A stretch of DNA of 63,229 nucleotides from DATIYF01 sp035517775 (GCA_035517775.1 DATIYF010000011.1:1-63229), one strand, 5' to 3'; positions 15,863 to 25,681 are shown, counted from the first letter of the stretch. Notes: a model not told the origin generated them from the letters alone. Numbers and translations: made by a program.

Positions 15863-18514
15863 ATGATCGGTCAGACAATTTCGCACTACCGCGTCATCGA
15901 GAAGCTCGGCGGCGGCGGCATGGGCGTGGTTTACAAAGCCGAGGACACCGCGCTCGGCCGCTTCGTCGCTCTGAAATTTCTTCCGGATGACCTCTCCAGT
16001 GACCCGCAGGCTTTAGAGCGGTTTCGCCGCGAAGCGCGGGCCGCTTCCGCCCTCAATCATCCCAACATCTGCACCATTCACGAAATCGGCCAGCATAACG
16101 GCAGTTTTTTCATCGCCATGGAGTACCTCAGCGGCGACACGCTGAAGCGCGAGATTCAGAGCGCCCCCATCGAGCTTGAACGCATTCTGACGCTTGGCAT
16201 CGAAGTCGCCGACGCTCTCGATGCCGCCCACAGCAAGGGCATTATGCACCGCGATATCAAGCCGGCGAACATTTTCGTGACCGATCGCGGGCATGCCAAG
16301 ATTCTTGACTTCGGCCTGGCCAAGATACTGCAGGATGGCAAATCAGCCTCGGGTGATTCGCAAACCGTCGCCGACGCCGCCGGCCTCGAACTCACCAGCC
16401 CGGGCACCGCCGTGGGCACGGTCGCCTACATGTCGCCCGAGCAACTGCGCGGCAAGGAGCTCGACGCCCGCACCGATCTGTTTTCTTTCGGCGTGGTGCT
16501 TTACGAGATGGTCACGCGGGTGCTCCCCTTCCGCGGCGAGACCTCGGCCGTGGTGACTGACGCCATTCTGAACAAAGCGCCCACCGCGGCCGTGCGCATC
16601 AATCCCGAGATTCCTCCCAAGCTCGAAGAGATCATCAACAAGGCGCTTGATAAGGACCGCGACATGCGCTGCCAGACCGCAGCTGAAATGCGCGCCGATC
16701 TCAAGCGCCTGAAGCGCGCCGTCGAATCTTCGAACACTTCGGTGGTCACCGAACCGGCGGCTGATTCCGGCACCAGCGCCATTACAAAGCTCATCCCCGC
16801 AAAGAAACGCCGCTCCCCGGGGCTGGCAGTGCTCTGTGCCAGCGTACTCGTTGCCCTGGCGGGAGGCTTGCTCGCCGGCAAAGTCATCTTCGGCTACACG
16901 CCGCCGCCTCCGCCGCTTTACCGCCAGCTCACCTTCCGGCGGGGCAGCATCCGGGCCGCCCGCTTTGCCCCCGACGGCCAGACCATTCTTTACAGCGCCG
17001 CCTGGCAGGGCAATCCCGCCGATGTTTTTACGGCCCGCCCCGAAGCCCCCGAATCCCGCTCCATGGGGCTGAACCGCACTCAGCTCATGTCAGTTTCCTC
17101 CAACGCCGAAATGGCCGTGTTGCTCGACAGCAAAGCCATCGGCGCCTGGGTGAGCATGGGCACGCTGGCGCGCGCTCCGCTTTCCGGCGGCGCGCCCCGC
17201 GAAGTTCTCGAGCAGGTGCAGTGGGCCGACTGGTCGCCCGATGGAACCCAGTTTCTGGTGGTCCGCGATATGGGCGGCATGAACCGCCTGGAGTATCCCA
17301 TCGGCAAGACTCTCTATGAGACTGGCGGCTGGATCAGCCATCCCCGCGTTTCTCCCAAGGGAGACCTCATCGCCTTCTGCGACCATCCCATTCAATCCGA
17401 TGACAGCGGTTCGCTGGCGGTGGTGGACCTTGACGGGCATAAGCGGGTGCTCTCCGGCCAGTGGTTCACCATTCAGGGCGTGGCCTGGGCTCCCGGCGGA
17501 AAGGAAGTCTGGTTTACCGCCAGCAAGTCGGGCACTGACCGCACCCTTTACGCCGTTTCCCTGGATGGCAAGCAACGCATTGTGGCCCGCCTGCCTGGCG
17601 CGCTGATGCTGCTCGATATCGCCAAAGATGGCCGCGTGCTTCTGGTGCGCGCCACCTGGCGCCGCGAGCTCATGGGCTTCGATCCCACCGACAACAAGCA
17701 GCGCGAGCTTTCTTGGCTCGACTACACCTATCCCGCCGATATTTCGCATGACGGTAAAACTCTGCTGTTCGATGAAGAGGGCGGCGGCGGCGCTCTCGAT
17801 TACTCCAAGTCCAGCGGCTTTACCTACGCCGTTTATCTGCGCAAGACCGATGGCTCTCCGGCGGTTCTCCTCGGCGAAGGCGGCGCTGTCGCCTTGTCGC
17901 CCGACGGCGAGTGGGCCATCGTGCAGACCCAGGACACGCCCTCGCGCCTGCGGCTTCTGCCTACCGGCCCCGGCCAGCCCAGGGACCTGCCTGGCGGCAA
18001 CATCAATCACGTATGGGCGCGCTGGTTCCCTGATGGCAAGCGCATTCTGATGTCGGCAGACGAGCCCGGCAAAGGCGTGCGGCTTTATGTGTACAGCCTC
18101 GAGACCAATCAAAGCCAGGCCATCACTCCCGAGGGCGTCAGCGGAGACGCGCTGGTCATCTCGCCTGACTCCGAGTGGGTAGCGGGCATCGGCCCTGACC
18201 ACCGCGGCTATCTCTATCCGGTCGGCGGCGGCCAGCCCAAGGTCATCCCCGGAATGAAGCCTGGCGAGCAGCCCATCGTCTGGAGCGCCGATGGCCAGTT
18301 CCTCTACATCTACCAGCCGGGAGAACTGCCCGCCCGCGTGGACCGCCTCGATCTCCGCTCCGGAGAGCGTACTCTCTGGCACGAGCTCATGCCCACCGAC
18401 CCAGCCGGGGTCGAGAACATCGGCCCCATCCTCATGACGCCCGACGCCAGGACCTGCGTCTTCGGCTACCACCGCATGTTGGCGGATTTGTACCTGGTGG
18501 AGGGGTTGAAGTAG
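15863..18514 (+). CDS. Transmembrane Ser/Thr protein kinase with PD40/TolB beta-propeller
   Basis: 883 aa. The kinase domain (residues 1-290) has the Gly loop GGGGMGVVY, K38 in VALKFLP, HRDIKPAN (D131) and DFGLAK (149-151), and MSPEQLRG after the activation loop, so it should be active. A single membrane helix lies near 325-345 (LAVLCASVLVALAGGLLAG). Repeated WD40-like/PD40 blades follow outside (RAARFAPDGQTILYSAAW, WADWSPDGTQFLVVRD). It is a close paralogue of 44565-47198. It probably senses an extracytoplasmic signal; substrates unknown. Confidence 0.93.
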   Translation: MIGQTISHYRVIEKLGGGGMGVVYKAEDTALGRFVALKFLPDDLSSDPQALERFRREARAASALNHPNICTIHEIGQHNGSFFIAMEYLSGDTLKREIQSAPIELERILTLGIEVADALDAAHSKGIMHRDIKPANIFVTDRGHAKILDFGLAKILQDGKSASGDSQTVADAAGLELTSPGTAVGTVAYMSPEQLRGKELDARTDLFSFGVVLYEMVTRVLPFRGETSAVVTDAILNKAPTAAVRINPEIPPKLEEIINKALDKDRDMRCQTAAEMRADLKRLKRAVESSNTSVVTEPAADSGTSAITKLIPAKKRRSPGLAVLCASVLVALAGGLLAGKVIFGYTPPPPPLYRQLTFRRGSIRAARFAPDGQTILYSAAWQGNPADVFTARPEAPESRSMGLNRTQLMSVSSNAEMAVLLDSKAIGAWVSMGTLARAPLSGGAPREVLEQVQWADWSPDGTQFLVVRDMGGMNRLEYPIGKTLYETGGWISHPRVSPKGDLIAFCDHPIQSDDSGSLAVVDLDGHKRVLSGQWFTIQGVAWAPGGKEVWFTASKSGTDRTLYAVSLDGKQRIVARLPGALMLLDIAKDGRVLLVRATWRRELMGFDPTDNKQRELSWLDYTYPADISHDGKTLLFDEEGGGGALDYSKSSGFTYAVYLRKTDGSPAVLLGEGGAVALSPDGEWAIVQTQDTPSRLRLLPTGPGQPRDLPGGNINHVWARWFPDGKRILMSADEPGKGVRLYVYSLETNQSQAITPEGVSGDALVISPDSEWVAGIGPDHRGYLYPVGGGQPKVIPGMKPGEQPIVWSADGQFLYIYQPGELPARVDRLDLRSGERTLWHELMPTDPAGVENIGPILMTPDARTCVFGYHRMLADLYLVEGLK

Positions 18515-18535
18515 AAGCGAGAGCAGCCTGCCCGG

Positions 18536-19120
18536 CTATAGATGCAGACTCTCGTAGCGGGCGATCTCAGCCTCATGCTGCAAGGTCATTCCAATATCGT
18601 CGAGACCTTCCAGCAGGCGATGGCGAACAATCTCATCCACTGGAAAGCTGGCTGAGAAGCTGCCCTCGGTCACTCTTCGCTGTTCCAGGTCAATGGTCAG
18701 CTCGTAATCTGGGATTTGCCCCGCCCGGCGGGCGATCTCGGCGGCTTCGCTGTCTTTCAGGATCACCGTAAGCACGCCGTTTTGCACGCAGTTATTGGCA
18801 AAAATATCCGCAAAGGAGGGCGCAATGACCGCGCGAAAGCCGGCGTTTTCCAGCGCCCACACCGCGTGCTCGCGCGAGGAGCCGCAGCCGAAGTTCTTGT
18901 CCGCCACTAGAATGCTGGCTCCAGCATAGCGCACCTGATTGAGAGGAAACGCCGCATCAAGCTTGCCCTCGGCCGTGCGGCGCCAGTCGTAAAACAGAAA
19001 CTCGCCGAATCCGGTTTTCTCGATGCGCTTGAGAAACTGCTTGGGAATAATCTGGTCGGTATCAATATTGGCGCGATAGAGCGGCGCCACCTTCCCTCTA
19101 TGTGCTCTGAACGGCCGCAT
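18536..19120 (-). CDS. leuD: 3-isopropylmalate dehydratase small subunit LeuD
   Basis: Small subunit of isopropylmalate isomerase in leucine biosynthesis. It has VAPLYRANIDTDQIIPKQFL, the swivel-domain loop NFGCGSSREHAVWAL and FADIFANNCVQNGVL. About 194 aa from ATG 19120, where an AGAGGAGA Shine-Dalgarno sits 6-9 bases upstream; the open frame to 19210 is not needed. It is 46 bases downstream of leuC on the same strand. Confidence 0.95.
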   Translation of the reverse strand: MRPFRAHRGKVAPLYRANIDTDQIIPKQFLKRIEKTGFGEFLFYDWRRTAEGKLDAAFPLNQVRYAGASILVADKNFGCGSSREHAVWALENAGFRAVIAPSFADIFANNCVQNGVLTVILKDSEAAEIARRAGQIPDYELTIDLEQRRVTEGSFSASFPVDEIVRHRLLEGLDDIGMTLQHEAEIARYESLHL

Positions 19121-19166
19121 GCCAGTCTCCTCTTTGGCCTCTGCAGTCAAGCTTTTAGCCGTGCCT

Positions 19167-20579
19167 TCACCGGAACTTCCACTCCCGGATATCGGTAAAA
19201 TGCCCTTCAATCGCGGCCGCCGCCGCCATCATCGGACTGACCAGGTGCGTCCGCCCGCCGCGCCCCTGGCGTCCTTCAAAGTTCCGGTTGCTGGTGGAGG
19301 CACAGCGCTCGCCCGGCTGAAGAATATCCGGATTCATTCCCAGGCACATCGAGCACCCTGATTCGCGCCATTCAAATCCGGCCTCGCGGAATATTCTGTC
19401 GAGGCCTTCCTGCTCTGCCACGCGCTTCACCGCCTGCGACCCAGGTACCACCATGGCCCGCACCTTGGGGCTGACGTGATGGCCCTTCGCCACTCGCGCC
19501 GCGGCGCGCAGGTCTTCCAGGCGCGAATTGGTGCACGATCCGATGAACACGCGATCCACCGCAATCTTCTCGACCGGAGTGCCCGGCTCCAATCCCATGT
19601 ACTCGAACATTCGCTGGGCTGCGGAGCGCTCGGCATCGCTGCCTAGCTCGCGCAGCTCAGGAACGCGCCCGCTCACCGGCACCACCATGCCGGGATTGGT
19701 GCCCCAGGTGACAAACGGCGCCAGCTTCGAGGCGTCTATTTCCACTACTTTGTCGTACCGAGCGCCCGCATCAGTTGCCAGCGAGCGCCAGCGTTCGACC
19801 GCTTTCTCCCAGGCGCCATTCTGCGGCGCAAACCGCCGGCCCTTGAGGTAGGCAAACGTGGTTTCATCGGGCGCGACCATCCCGGCCCGCGCCCCCGCCT
19901 CAATGCTCATGTTGCAGAGGGTCATGCGGCCTTCCATGGAGAGCCCGCGCACCGCCTCGCCCGCGTACTCGACCACATAGCCGGCGGCGCCATCCGTGCC
20001 AATCTGGCCAATGATGCCGAGAATCAAATCCTTCGCCGTCACCCCCTCGGGCAGCGGCCCATTGACATAAATCAGCATGGATTTCGGCTTGCGCTGCGGC
20101 AGGCACTGCGTGGCCAGCACATGCTCGACCTCCGATGTTCCTATGCCAAAAGCTAGCGCCCCCAGCGCTCCGTGCGTGCTGGTATGGCTGTCGCCGCAGA
20201 CAATCGTCTTGCCCGGCTGCGTCAGGCCAAGCTCCGGCCCGATCACGTGCACGATGCCCTGCTCGGGCGAATCCATATCGAACAGCGGAACGCCGAACTC
20301 TTTGCAGTTTTGCTGCAGCGCCTGAATCTGCCGCGCCGCAATAGGATCGGTGATCGGCGTGCCCCGAGGCTCGGTAGGAATGTTGTGGTCCACGGTGGCA
20401 ATGGTGCGATTCGGTTGCCGCACCTTCCGCCCTGCCGCCCTCAGCCCATCAAAGGCCTGTGGCGAAGTGACCTCATGCAGCAGATGCAGGTCAATGTAGA
20501 GCAGCGGCGGCTGCCCCGAAGGCGCGCAGACTACGTGCTCATCCCAGACTTTCTCGAACAGTGTGCGCGCTTGCGGCAT
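19167..20579 (-). CDS. leuC: 3-isopropylmalate dehydratase large subunit LeuC
   Basis: Catalytic [4Fe-4S] subunit that interconverts 2- and 3-isopropylmalate with LeuD. It opens MPQARTLFEKVWDEHVV and has CGDSHTSTHGALGALAFGIG. The cluster cysteines are in IGSCTNSRLEDL and SGCSMCLGMN. 470 aa, as in the bacterial two-subunit enzyme. The frame is open to 20690 but the family start is 20579. A TAAACT box 13 bases before the start is a plausible -10. No leuA or leuB nearby. Confidence 0.95.
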   Translation of the reverse strand: MPQARTLFEKVWDEHVVCAPSGQPPLLYIDLHLLHEVTSPQAFDGLRAAGRKVRQPNRTIATVDHNIPTEPRGTPITDPIAARQIQALQQNCKEFGVPLFDMDSPEQGIVHVIGPELGLTQPGKTIVCGDSHTSTHGALGALAFGIGTSEVEHVLATQCLPQRKPKSMLIYVNGPLPEGVTAKDLILGIIGQIGTDGAAGYVVEYAGEAVRGLSMEGRMTLCNMSIEAGARAGMVAPDETTFAYLKGRRFAPQNGAWEKAVERWRSLATDAGARYDKVVEIDASKLAPFVTWGTNPGMVVPVSGRVPELRELGSDAERSAAQRMFEYMGLEPGTPVEKIAVDRVFIGSCTNSRLEDLRAAARVAKGHHVSPKVRAMVVPGSQAVKRVAEQEGLDRIFREAGFEWRESGCSMCLGMNPDILQPGERCASTSNRNFEGRQGRGGRTHLVSPMMAAAAAIEGHFTDIREWKFR

Positions 20580-20765
20580 GGTCACGGTTAGTTTATCAAC
20601 AAACTCCAGCCGGAAATACCGCCCTCGCCCCACCCAAACGGATACCGGGAGAGGACACGTCACGGCTTTTTTCCGCGGCCTTCCTGCCAACCTTGGGCGC
20701 TCCTCGATTCGGGGTTTCGATCCATATGGCCCAGTGGTTCTCTGCCGCGAAAGGTCTAAGCGACC

Positions 20766-21977
20766 TCAGGCCATCCCCGCAACCTTTCCCGCCGCCTGCC
20801 TCAGGTAAAACCCCAGCAGCATCACCGCACCCAGCAGAGGTACTGCGAATCCGACTCGCAGCCCTCCCCCGTGGCTTGAGAGAGCGCCGACCAGCCAGGG
20901 TAAGGCCGCGCCGCCCAGGTTTCCGGCCGAAAAGATCGTCCCGCTGACCGCAGACACCGACTCGCCGAACCAATGCCGTAGCAGCGAAACGTTGATCGGA
21001 TAGATCGCCGCCAACCCCAAACCGGCGACGCTTGCGCCCAGCATGATCTCTCCCATGCCCTTCGCGGCCAGTAACATCCCTACTCCCAGAACCGCGATAC
21101 CCAAGCCGCCGCATGCCACGCTTACCTCGGACGCGCGGCGCAAGGCCAGGGGCGCCAGCACCCGCCCCAGCAGCAGGGCTCCCCAGAAGAACGCCGGCGT
21201 CATGGCCCAGAGATCGAGCGAGGCCGGCGCCAGCCGTTCGGCATAGGAAGCGACCCAGCCGCCGATCGATGTCTCCGTCCCTACGTAAATGAAAAAGATC
21301 GCCGTGATGAGAATGACCAGACCCCGGCTGGCCCCCTTTCCCGCGCGGCCCGCAAGTTCTACGCCTGCTGGGTGCAAGTCTGACGCAAAGCGCACCGGCA
21401 ATAGGCACACTGCCAGCACCATCAGAGCCCCCGTCATTCCGTACAGAAATAAGGCTGGCCGCTGCGCCCGCTCGGCCGCCGCCACCAGCAGCGGGCTGCT
21501 CAGGGCCCCGATTCCCCACGAAGCATTCACCAGGCTCAAGGCCGCGGCGCGCCGCCCGGGGTTGGCATCGGCAATGAACAGATTCACGGCCGGGGTCGTG
21601 ATCCCGAAGCCGGCCCCGAAGATCGCAACCGCCACCAGGCCGAACGTCCAATCTGCCCGTGCCAGCAGGCCCATCCCCGCGGCCATCACCAGCAGTCCCA
21701 GCAGCATAGTGCGGCGGTAGCTAAGCCGCCTCGCCAACAATCCAGAGACCAGCATGCCCGCCGTCGAGCTCACAAACTGGGCAATGAACAGATATCCCGC
21801 CTGCGCGTCACTCAGCGACCAACGCGCCGAAAGCACCGGCAGCATGGGGCCAAGCAGGGTCATCACCACGCCGGTGAGCACGAAATCGGCGTGGGCAAAC
21901 AATGTTCCCCGGATGCACCCGGGAGGTTGACTGATGAAAGGCTGCTGGGAGCTGGGGTTCAAGGCATCAGTATGCAC
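20766..21977 (-). CDS. Major facilitator superfamily transporter
   Basis: 403 aa with about 12 predicted helices. It carries the MFS loop 2-3 motif GLLARRLSYRRTMLLGL and GTETSIGGWVASYAERL in the second half, resembling the fucose-permease-like (FucP/FGHS) group. The substrate cannot be assigned. The 20580-20765 spacer to leuC holds nothing recognisable. Confidence 0.85.
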   Translation of the reverse strand: MHTDALNPSSQQPFISQPPGCIRGTLFAHADFVLTGVVMTLLGPMLPVLSARWSLSDAQAGYLFIAQFVSSTAGMLVSGLLARRLSYRRTMLLGLLVMAAGMGLLARADWTFGLVAVAIFGAGFGITTPAVNLFIADANPGRRAAALSLVNASWGIGALSSPLLVAAAERAQRPALFLYGMTGALMVLAVCLLPVRFASDLHPAGVELAGRAGKGASRGLVILITAIFFIYVGTETSIGGWVASYAERLAPASLDLWAMTPAFFWGALLLGRVLAPLALRRASEVSVACGGLGIAVLGVGMLLAAKGMGEIMLGASVAGLGLAAIYPINVSLLRHWFGESVSAVSGTIFSAGNLGGAALPWLVGALSSHGGGLRVGFAVPLLGAVMLLGFYLRQAAGKVAGMA

Positions 21978-22065
21978 GCCCGCCAGAAAAGTAGGAAGGC
22001 GATTGCGATCCGCCGCTAGCCATTGCGCCTCGAAGGGTCACGAAACCTTGGCTTCACCCGCTTTC

Positions 22066-22086
22066 CTTCGTGCCCTACGTGGTCAA
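22066..22086. repeat. Dispersed repeat copy
   Basis: CTTCGTGCCCTACGTGGTCA is the complement orientation of the ACCAC-GGGCAC repeat seen at 8193, 24481 and 53798. It lies in the spacer before the 22151 gene. Confidence 0.45.
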
Positions 22087-22150
22087 TGAGTTCCTCTTTG
22101 CCTTTCTTCGGCTCTGTGCGACAATCTCTCGCCAAAACGGAGGTAGCCTC

Positions 22151-22621
22151 ATGGCGAAACGCTTTCTTGCCGCACTGCTTTGCGTCGCTTCCTTGAGCCT
22201 GGGAAGTTTCGCTCAATCCAAAAAGTCAGCCATGTCCGCGGGTGCTCCCGATAAAGCTCTCATGCAGAAGATCTGGGATGGCTGGGCCACGCTCGATCCT
22301 GCCAATGTCGCGCAGTATTACGCGTCTGGCCCGCATACCTTTTTCGACATCGCCCCGGTCAAATACGACAGCTGGGATGAGTATCAGGCTGGCGTCAAGA
22401 ATGTTCTGGCCGATTACAAAAGTGCCACCTGCACCGTGAATGACGATGCCGTGGTGCACGTCCACGGCGATCTGGCCTGGGGAACAGCCACCATCAAGAC
22501 CGACCTGGAACACAAATCGGGCAAGCGCGACCTGGCCACCATGCGCTGGACCGTGATCTGGGAAAAACAGGGCGGCAAGTGGCTCATCGTGCACGAGCAC
22601 GTTTCTGAACCGCTGTCGTGA
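22151..22621 (+). CDS. Secreted NTF2-like (DUF4440-type) protein
   Basis: 156 aa. Signal peptide MAKRFLAALLCVASLSLGSF, cut after FAQ. The mature protein has the NTF2-like pattern: KALMQKIWDGWATLDPANVA, FFDIAPVKYDSWDEY and a closing WTVIWEKQGGKWLIVHEHVS, typical of steroid-isomerase-like ketosteroid/SnoaL domains. Catalytic role unknown. ATG 22151 is supported by GGAGG 7 bases upstream. Confidence 0.8.
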   Translation: MAKRFLAALLCVASLSLGSFAQSKKSAMSAGAPDKALMQKIWDGWATLDPANVAQYYASGPHTFFDIAPVKYDSWDEYQAGVKNVLADYKSATCTVNDDAVVHVHGDLAWGTATIKTDLEHKSGKRDLATMRWTVIWEKQGGKWLIVHEHVSEPLS

Positions 22622-22635
22622 ATCGGGATGGCAGA

Positions 22636-22661
22636 GGGCGGGCGCCATATCGGGCCCGCCC
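22636..22661. terminator. GC-rich hairpin between convergent genes
   Basis: 8-bp perfect stem GGGCGGGC/GCCCGCCC with a 10-base loop. It sits in the 49-base gap between the 22621 and 22671 stops and is probably a bidirectional terminator. Confidence 0.5.
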
Positions 22662-22670
22662 CCGGATCTT

Positions 22671-23432
22671 TCAGTACGCCTTCACGAAGAAGTACGTGGT
22701 CATGGCCACTCCCGCCAGAATTACGAAACCACGCACCCAAGTCTGCGGCAGGCGTAAGGCGTAGTGGGCGCCAAAGTATCCGCCGGCTGCGGCCCCCGCA
22801 AGCATAACCAGCGCCTCAGGCCAATATACCGCGCGCGCTATCACGAAAGCGATCACGGCTACTCCGTTCGTGGCCGCGCTGAGAACGCTCTTCAAGGCAT
22901 TCATGGAGTGGATTTCGCTCATCCCCATGGCCGAGAGCATAGCCAGAATCACAATCCCCATGCCTCCCCCGAAGTAGCCTCCATAGGTGGCTACCGCCAG
23001 CTCCATGCAAGCTGCCGTAGCGATGGCGCCCAGGGTCGTTTCATGGCCCACGCTGGAGCGGCCCCGGGCCAGCTTTCCGCCAAAGATGAACAACAGCGTC
23101 GCCGCCAGCAACAGCCAGGGAATCACCCGCAGAAACGTCCTGGCCGGTGTATGCAGCAGCAGGACCGCTCCCCCCGCGCCGCCGGCAATCGCCGCCAGCA
23201 ATAAAGGAATCAATACCCGCCCCGGCACGCTGAGCCGTCTGCGGTAGGCGCCGCTGCTGGCCGTCATCCCCATCCACAGGGCGACCGTGTTGCTGGCGTT
23301 CGCCGAAATCGGCGGCACGCCGGCGAACATCAGCGCCGGAAAGCCCACGAAGCTGCCGCCGCCCGCGACGGCATTCATCGCGCCGCCCAGCGCGCCGGCG
23401 GCCAGAAGAAAGATGGCGTGTCCTGGGCTCAA
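22671..23432 (-). CDS. TSUP-family (TauE/SafE) sulfite/sulfonate exporter-like permease
   Basis: 253 aa, eight predicted membrane helices in two repeats. The family's GAMNAVAGGGSFVGFPAL near the N-terminus and YGGYFGGGMGIVILAML in the second half are clear. TSUP members move organic or inorganic sulfur compounds and other anions; the substrate is not predictable. It may be relevant to the sulfur-linked operon at 30-33 kb, though the two are not adjacent. Confidence 0.88.
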   Translation of the reverse strand: MSPGHAIFLLAAGALGGAMNAVAGGGSFVGFPALMFAGVPPISANASNTVALWMGMTASSGAYRRRLSVPGRVLIPLLLAAIAGGAGGAVLLLHTPARTFLRVIPWLLLAATLLFIFGGKLARGRSSVGHETTLGAIATAACMELAVATYGGYFGGGMGIVILAMLSAMGMSEIHSMNALKSVLSAATNGVAVIAFVIARAVYWPEALVMLAGAAAGGYFGAHYALRLPQTWVRGFVILAGVAMTTYFFVKAY

Positions 23433-23480
23433 GGAAGTCAGGGATATAGGTGTATCACACAGCCTCTGTGCTGCCAGCGG

Positions 23481-23891
23481 TCATGGTTGCTCGCCGCTTC
23501 CCTCGAGCACAACACGATGAGGGCTGGCCCCATCCGAGGAGGCGATCACCAGAATCCCTAGCCGCCTCCCGGAAATTGCCGGCTTGAAACTGACTTCGAG
23601 GGCACAGCTCGCGCCCGGCTCCAAAGTCGCGCCGCAGTGATTGTCCAGGCTGAAGTCAATGCCGGAAGCAAAAACGCCGGTAATAGAGAGCGGCGCCGCG
23701 CCGCTGTTGCTGAGAGTCACGCTGCGCGGCGGGCTGGCAATCCCCACCGGCTGAGATCCAAATTCAATCCTCGCCGGCGTGACGGTCGCGGCAGGCTCGG
23801 CTTGGGCGCTCCCCGTAGCCGGACCTAGAACCTGCGCAAAGACCGCAAGCAGACAGGCGATACCGATTGCTCCACCGGCTCGTGCTTTCAA
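23481..23891 (-). CDS. Secreted choice-of-anchor-D (ASPM/SPD-2/Hydin-like) Ig-fold protein
   Basis: 136 aa with a signal peptide (IGIACLLAVFAQVLG). One beta-sandwich repeat of the choice-of-anchor-D type follows: IEFGSQPVGIASPPRSVTLS, GIDFSLDNHCGATLEPGASC and ALEVSFKP. The two cysteines are standard for the repeat. Normally found in large multi-repeat surface proteins; here only one copy is present. Function unknown. Confidence 0.75.
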   Translation of the reverse strand: MKARAGGAIGIACLLAVFAQVLGPATGSAQAEPAATVTPARIEFGSQPVGIASPPRSVTLSNSGAAPLSITGVFASGIDFSLDNHCGATLEPGASCALEVSFKPAISGRRLGILVIASSDGASPHRVVLEGSGEQP

Positions 23892-23966
23892 ACGGCGGCT
23901 CCTGGTACCTGCACCTATTGTAGCGAAGTGCCGCCCGGCGGACCCGCTCCCGGCGAAGCCGGGCCC

Positions 23967-24413
23967 TCAATACGGCGAAAAGCCCATGGTTTTGTCGGAT
24001 TTCTCCACCCACACCCGGGCGTGCTCCGAGCGTCCGTTAATCACGACCTCGACAATTACGCCGCTGCTGCCGCCGCCCGGCGGTGTGCCCGAAGCGTAAA
24101 TCTTATAGGACTTGATAATGCCCCACTCTCCGCCCGGTCCCCAGTCGCGATAGAAGTCATTGAACGGATACTGCGAGTATTTCTGCGCATGCTGCTTCCA
24201 CTGCGGGTCTTGCATCCAGATGGCGTACGCGGCTTCGTAATCCTGCTTCTGCAGTGCGGCAAAAAACTTGTCGGCTACGTGCTCTTCCGGCCAGTAGCGA
24301 TACCACCATGCCAGCGCCCCTACAACCAGGATGGCAGCGGCCACGGAAACAATAATGATGTTGCGGCGGCGCTCCCTGGCGGGGTTGTACTCCTTGGCGT
24401 CGAGCAGGGTCAT
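23967..24413 (-). CDS. Single-pass membrane protein of unknown function
   Basis: 148 aa. A short charged cytoplasmic N-terminus (AKEYNPARERRR) precedes one helix (NIIIVSVAAAILVVGALAWW). An extracytoplasmic domain begins VADKFFAALQKQDYEAAYAI, the pattern of DUF4878/NTF2-like lumazine-fold modules. I do not recognise a specific function. A repeat-containing gap (24414-24568) separates it from the ABC-2 permease gene. Confidence 0.7.
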   Translation of the reverse strand: MTLLDAKEYNPARERRRNIIIVSVAAAILVVGALAWWYRYWPEEHVADKFFAALQKQDYEAAYAIWMQDPQWKQHAQKYSQYPFNDFYRDWGPGGEWGIIKSYKIYASGTPPGGGSSGVIVEVVINGRSEHARVWVEKSDKTMGFSPY

Positions 24414-24480
24414 GGCTCTCTAAGCATAATGGATTCCGCGCGCGAACCGAAAGTTCCCAGCCGATTTTCCCAGTGGACCC

Positions 24481-24560
24481 TGCGTCCTCGCTGCCCTCTG
24501 TGGTTAAACGCCCTCCCTCGCGCAAGGACAGAAGAGGTCTGAACCACATGAGGACACGGA
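24481..24560. repeat. Dispersed repeat remnants
   Basis: 24481-24506 is the complement of the ACCACAGAGGGCA-type repeat. 24542-24560 (GAACCACATGAGGACACGG) is a diverged copy in the opposite orientation. Together they fill most of the spacer before the ABC operon's last gene. Confidence 0.5.
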
Positions 24561-24568
24561 AATGGCCC

Positions 24569-25681
24569 CTAGAGTGTCCGCTTGAATAGCGGAACGGCCG
24601 CGCTCAGCGTGACCACGGCAAAGATCGTCAGGTAAATCATATCGGGCACGATGGCGCCGATGCTCGTTTCCTTGAGCAGCAATGCCTTGAAGCCATGCAC
24701 CGCGTAAGTGAATGGGTCCGCAATGGCGATAGCCCGCAGCCATTTGGGGAACGCCTGAATGGGATAGATGGCGCCGCTGGGAAAGAACAGCAGCGTGTTC
24801 AGCACGCCGAACATGGCGCGCGGCACCAAAGGATCCTCCACCCGCACCATGAGCAGAAACATCATCGTGTTAAACGCGGCCGAGGTGAGCACGATCATCA
24901 TCAGCAGGCCGAGCATGACCGAGGGATGAAAGATGGTTCCCACGCCCGCCATCAGCGATCCTATGATGGTGATAATCACGCCGGTCAGCACGGCTTTGAT
25001 CGCGCCAGCCGCATTCAGCCCGAAAACCAGTTCGCTTTTCTTGATCGGCGTGACCAGATAGCCTTCGTGCACGCCGCGCGCTTTGTCGTCAATGTAGAGC
25101 ATGCCGCCGCCGATCATCACCGAGATGTACATAGCCAGAGTGATCGAACCCGGCAGCAGAAATTTCATATATTCGATGTAGGGGTAAAGCTCTACTATCT
25201 CCAGCGCTTTTTGCTGCAGGATGCGGGGCTCAATGCTGGGCTGGTTGAGCGCATCCACCAGCGAGGTCATCTCCTGTTCCAGCGTCGAACTCATGAAATT
25301 GTCGCTGTTATCCACCACCAGCGCGATGCGGGGATGATCGTCTTCATACACCCGCCGCGAATACTGCGGCGGAATGATCACCGCGCCCTGAATCTTGCCG
25401 TTGCGCACGTCCTCCACCGCCTGCTTCTGGCTCTGGTAGTAGACAGGCTCGAAGGTGCGGATGTTCGCCCGGACCGAATCGAAGGCCTCGCGAATCTTCA
25501 GCGCTTGCGTGCCGCCGTCCTGGTCCACAATGCCCATCTTGGCGTCGCGAATCTTTCCCCCAAACGCATTGCCCAGAATAATGAGCTGCACCAGCGGCAG
25601 CACCATGGAAACCATCATCAGCGCCGGCGAGCGGAAGAATTTGCGCATCTCTCGCTCAATAATTGCCAGCATGTGGTTCAT
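24569..25681 (-). CDS. ABC-2 type permease of the HlyD-linked efflux system
   Basis: 370 aa. An N-terminal helix (PALMMVSMVLPLVQLIILGN) and a long periplasmic region precede five C-terminal helices with SITLAMYISVMIGGGMLYID, a YLVTPIKKSEL coupling loop and FPSGAIYPIQAFPKWLRAIA. This matches YhhJ/YbhR-type permeases. Last gene of the operon: the start overlaps the ATPase stop by 4 bases. Confidence 0.92.
   Translation of the reverse strand: MNHMLAIIEREMRKFFRSPALMMVSMVLPLVQLIILGNAFGGKIRDAKMGIVDQDGGTQALKIREAFDSVRANIRTFEPVYYQSQKQAVEDVRNGKIQGAVIIPPQYSRRVYEDDHPRIALVVDNSDNFMSSTLEQEMTSLVDALNQPSIEPRILQQKALEIVELYPYIEYMKFLLPGSITLAMYISVMIGGGMLYIDDKARGVHEGYLVTPIKKSELVFGLNAAGAIKAVLTGVIITIIGSLMAGVGTIFHPSVMLGLLMMIVLTSAAFNTMMFLLMVRVEDPLVPRAMFGVLNTLLFFPSGAIYPIQAFPKWLRAIAIADPFTYAVHGFKALLLKETSIGAIVPDMIYLTIFAVVTLSAAVPLFKRTL

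Noticed and set aside
17090..18472. 460-codon open frame antisense to the kinase
   Set aside because: It mirrors the propeller-coding region; no family resemblance and no start signals. High GC keeps antisense frames open.
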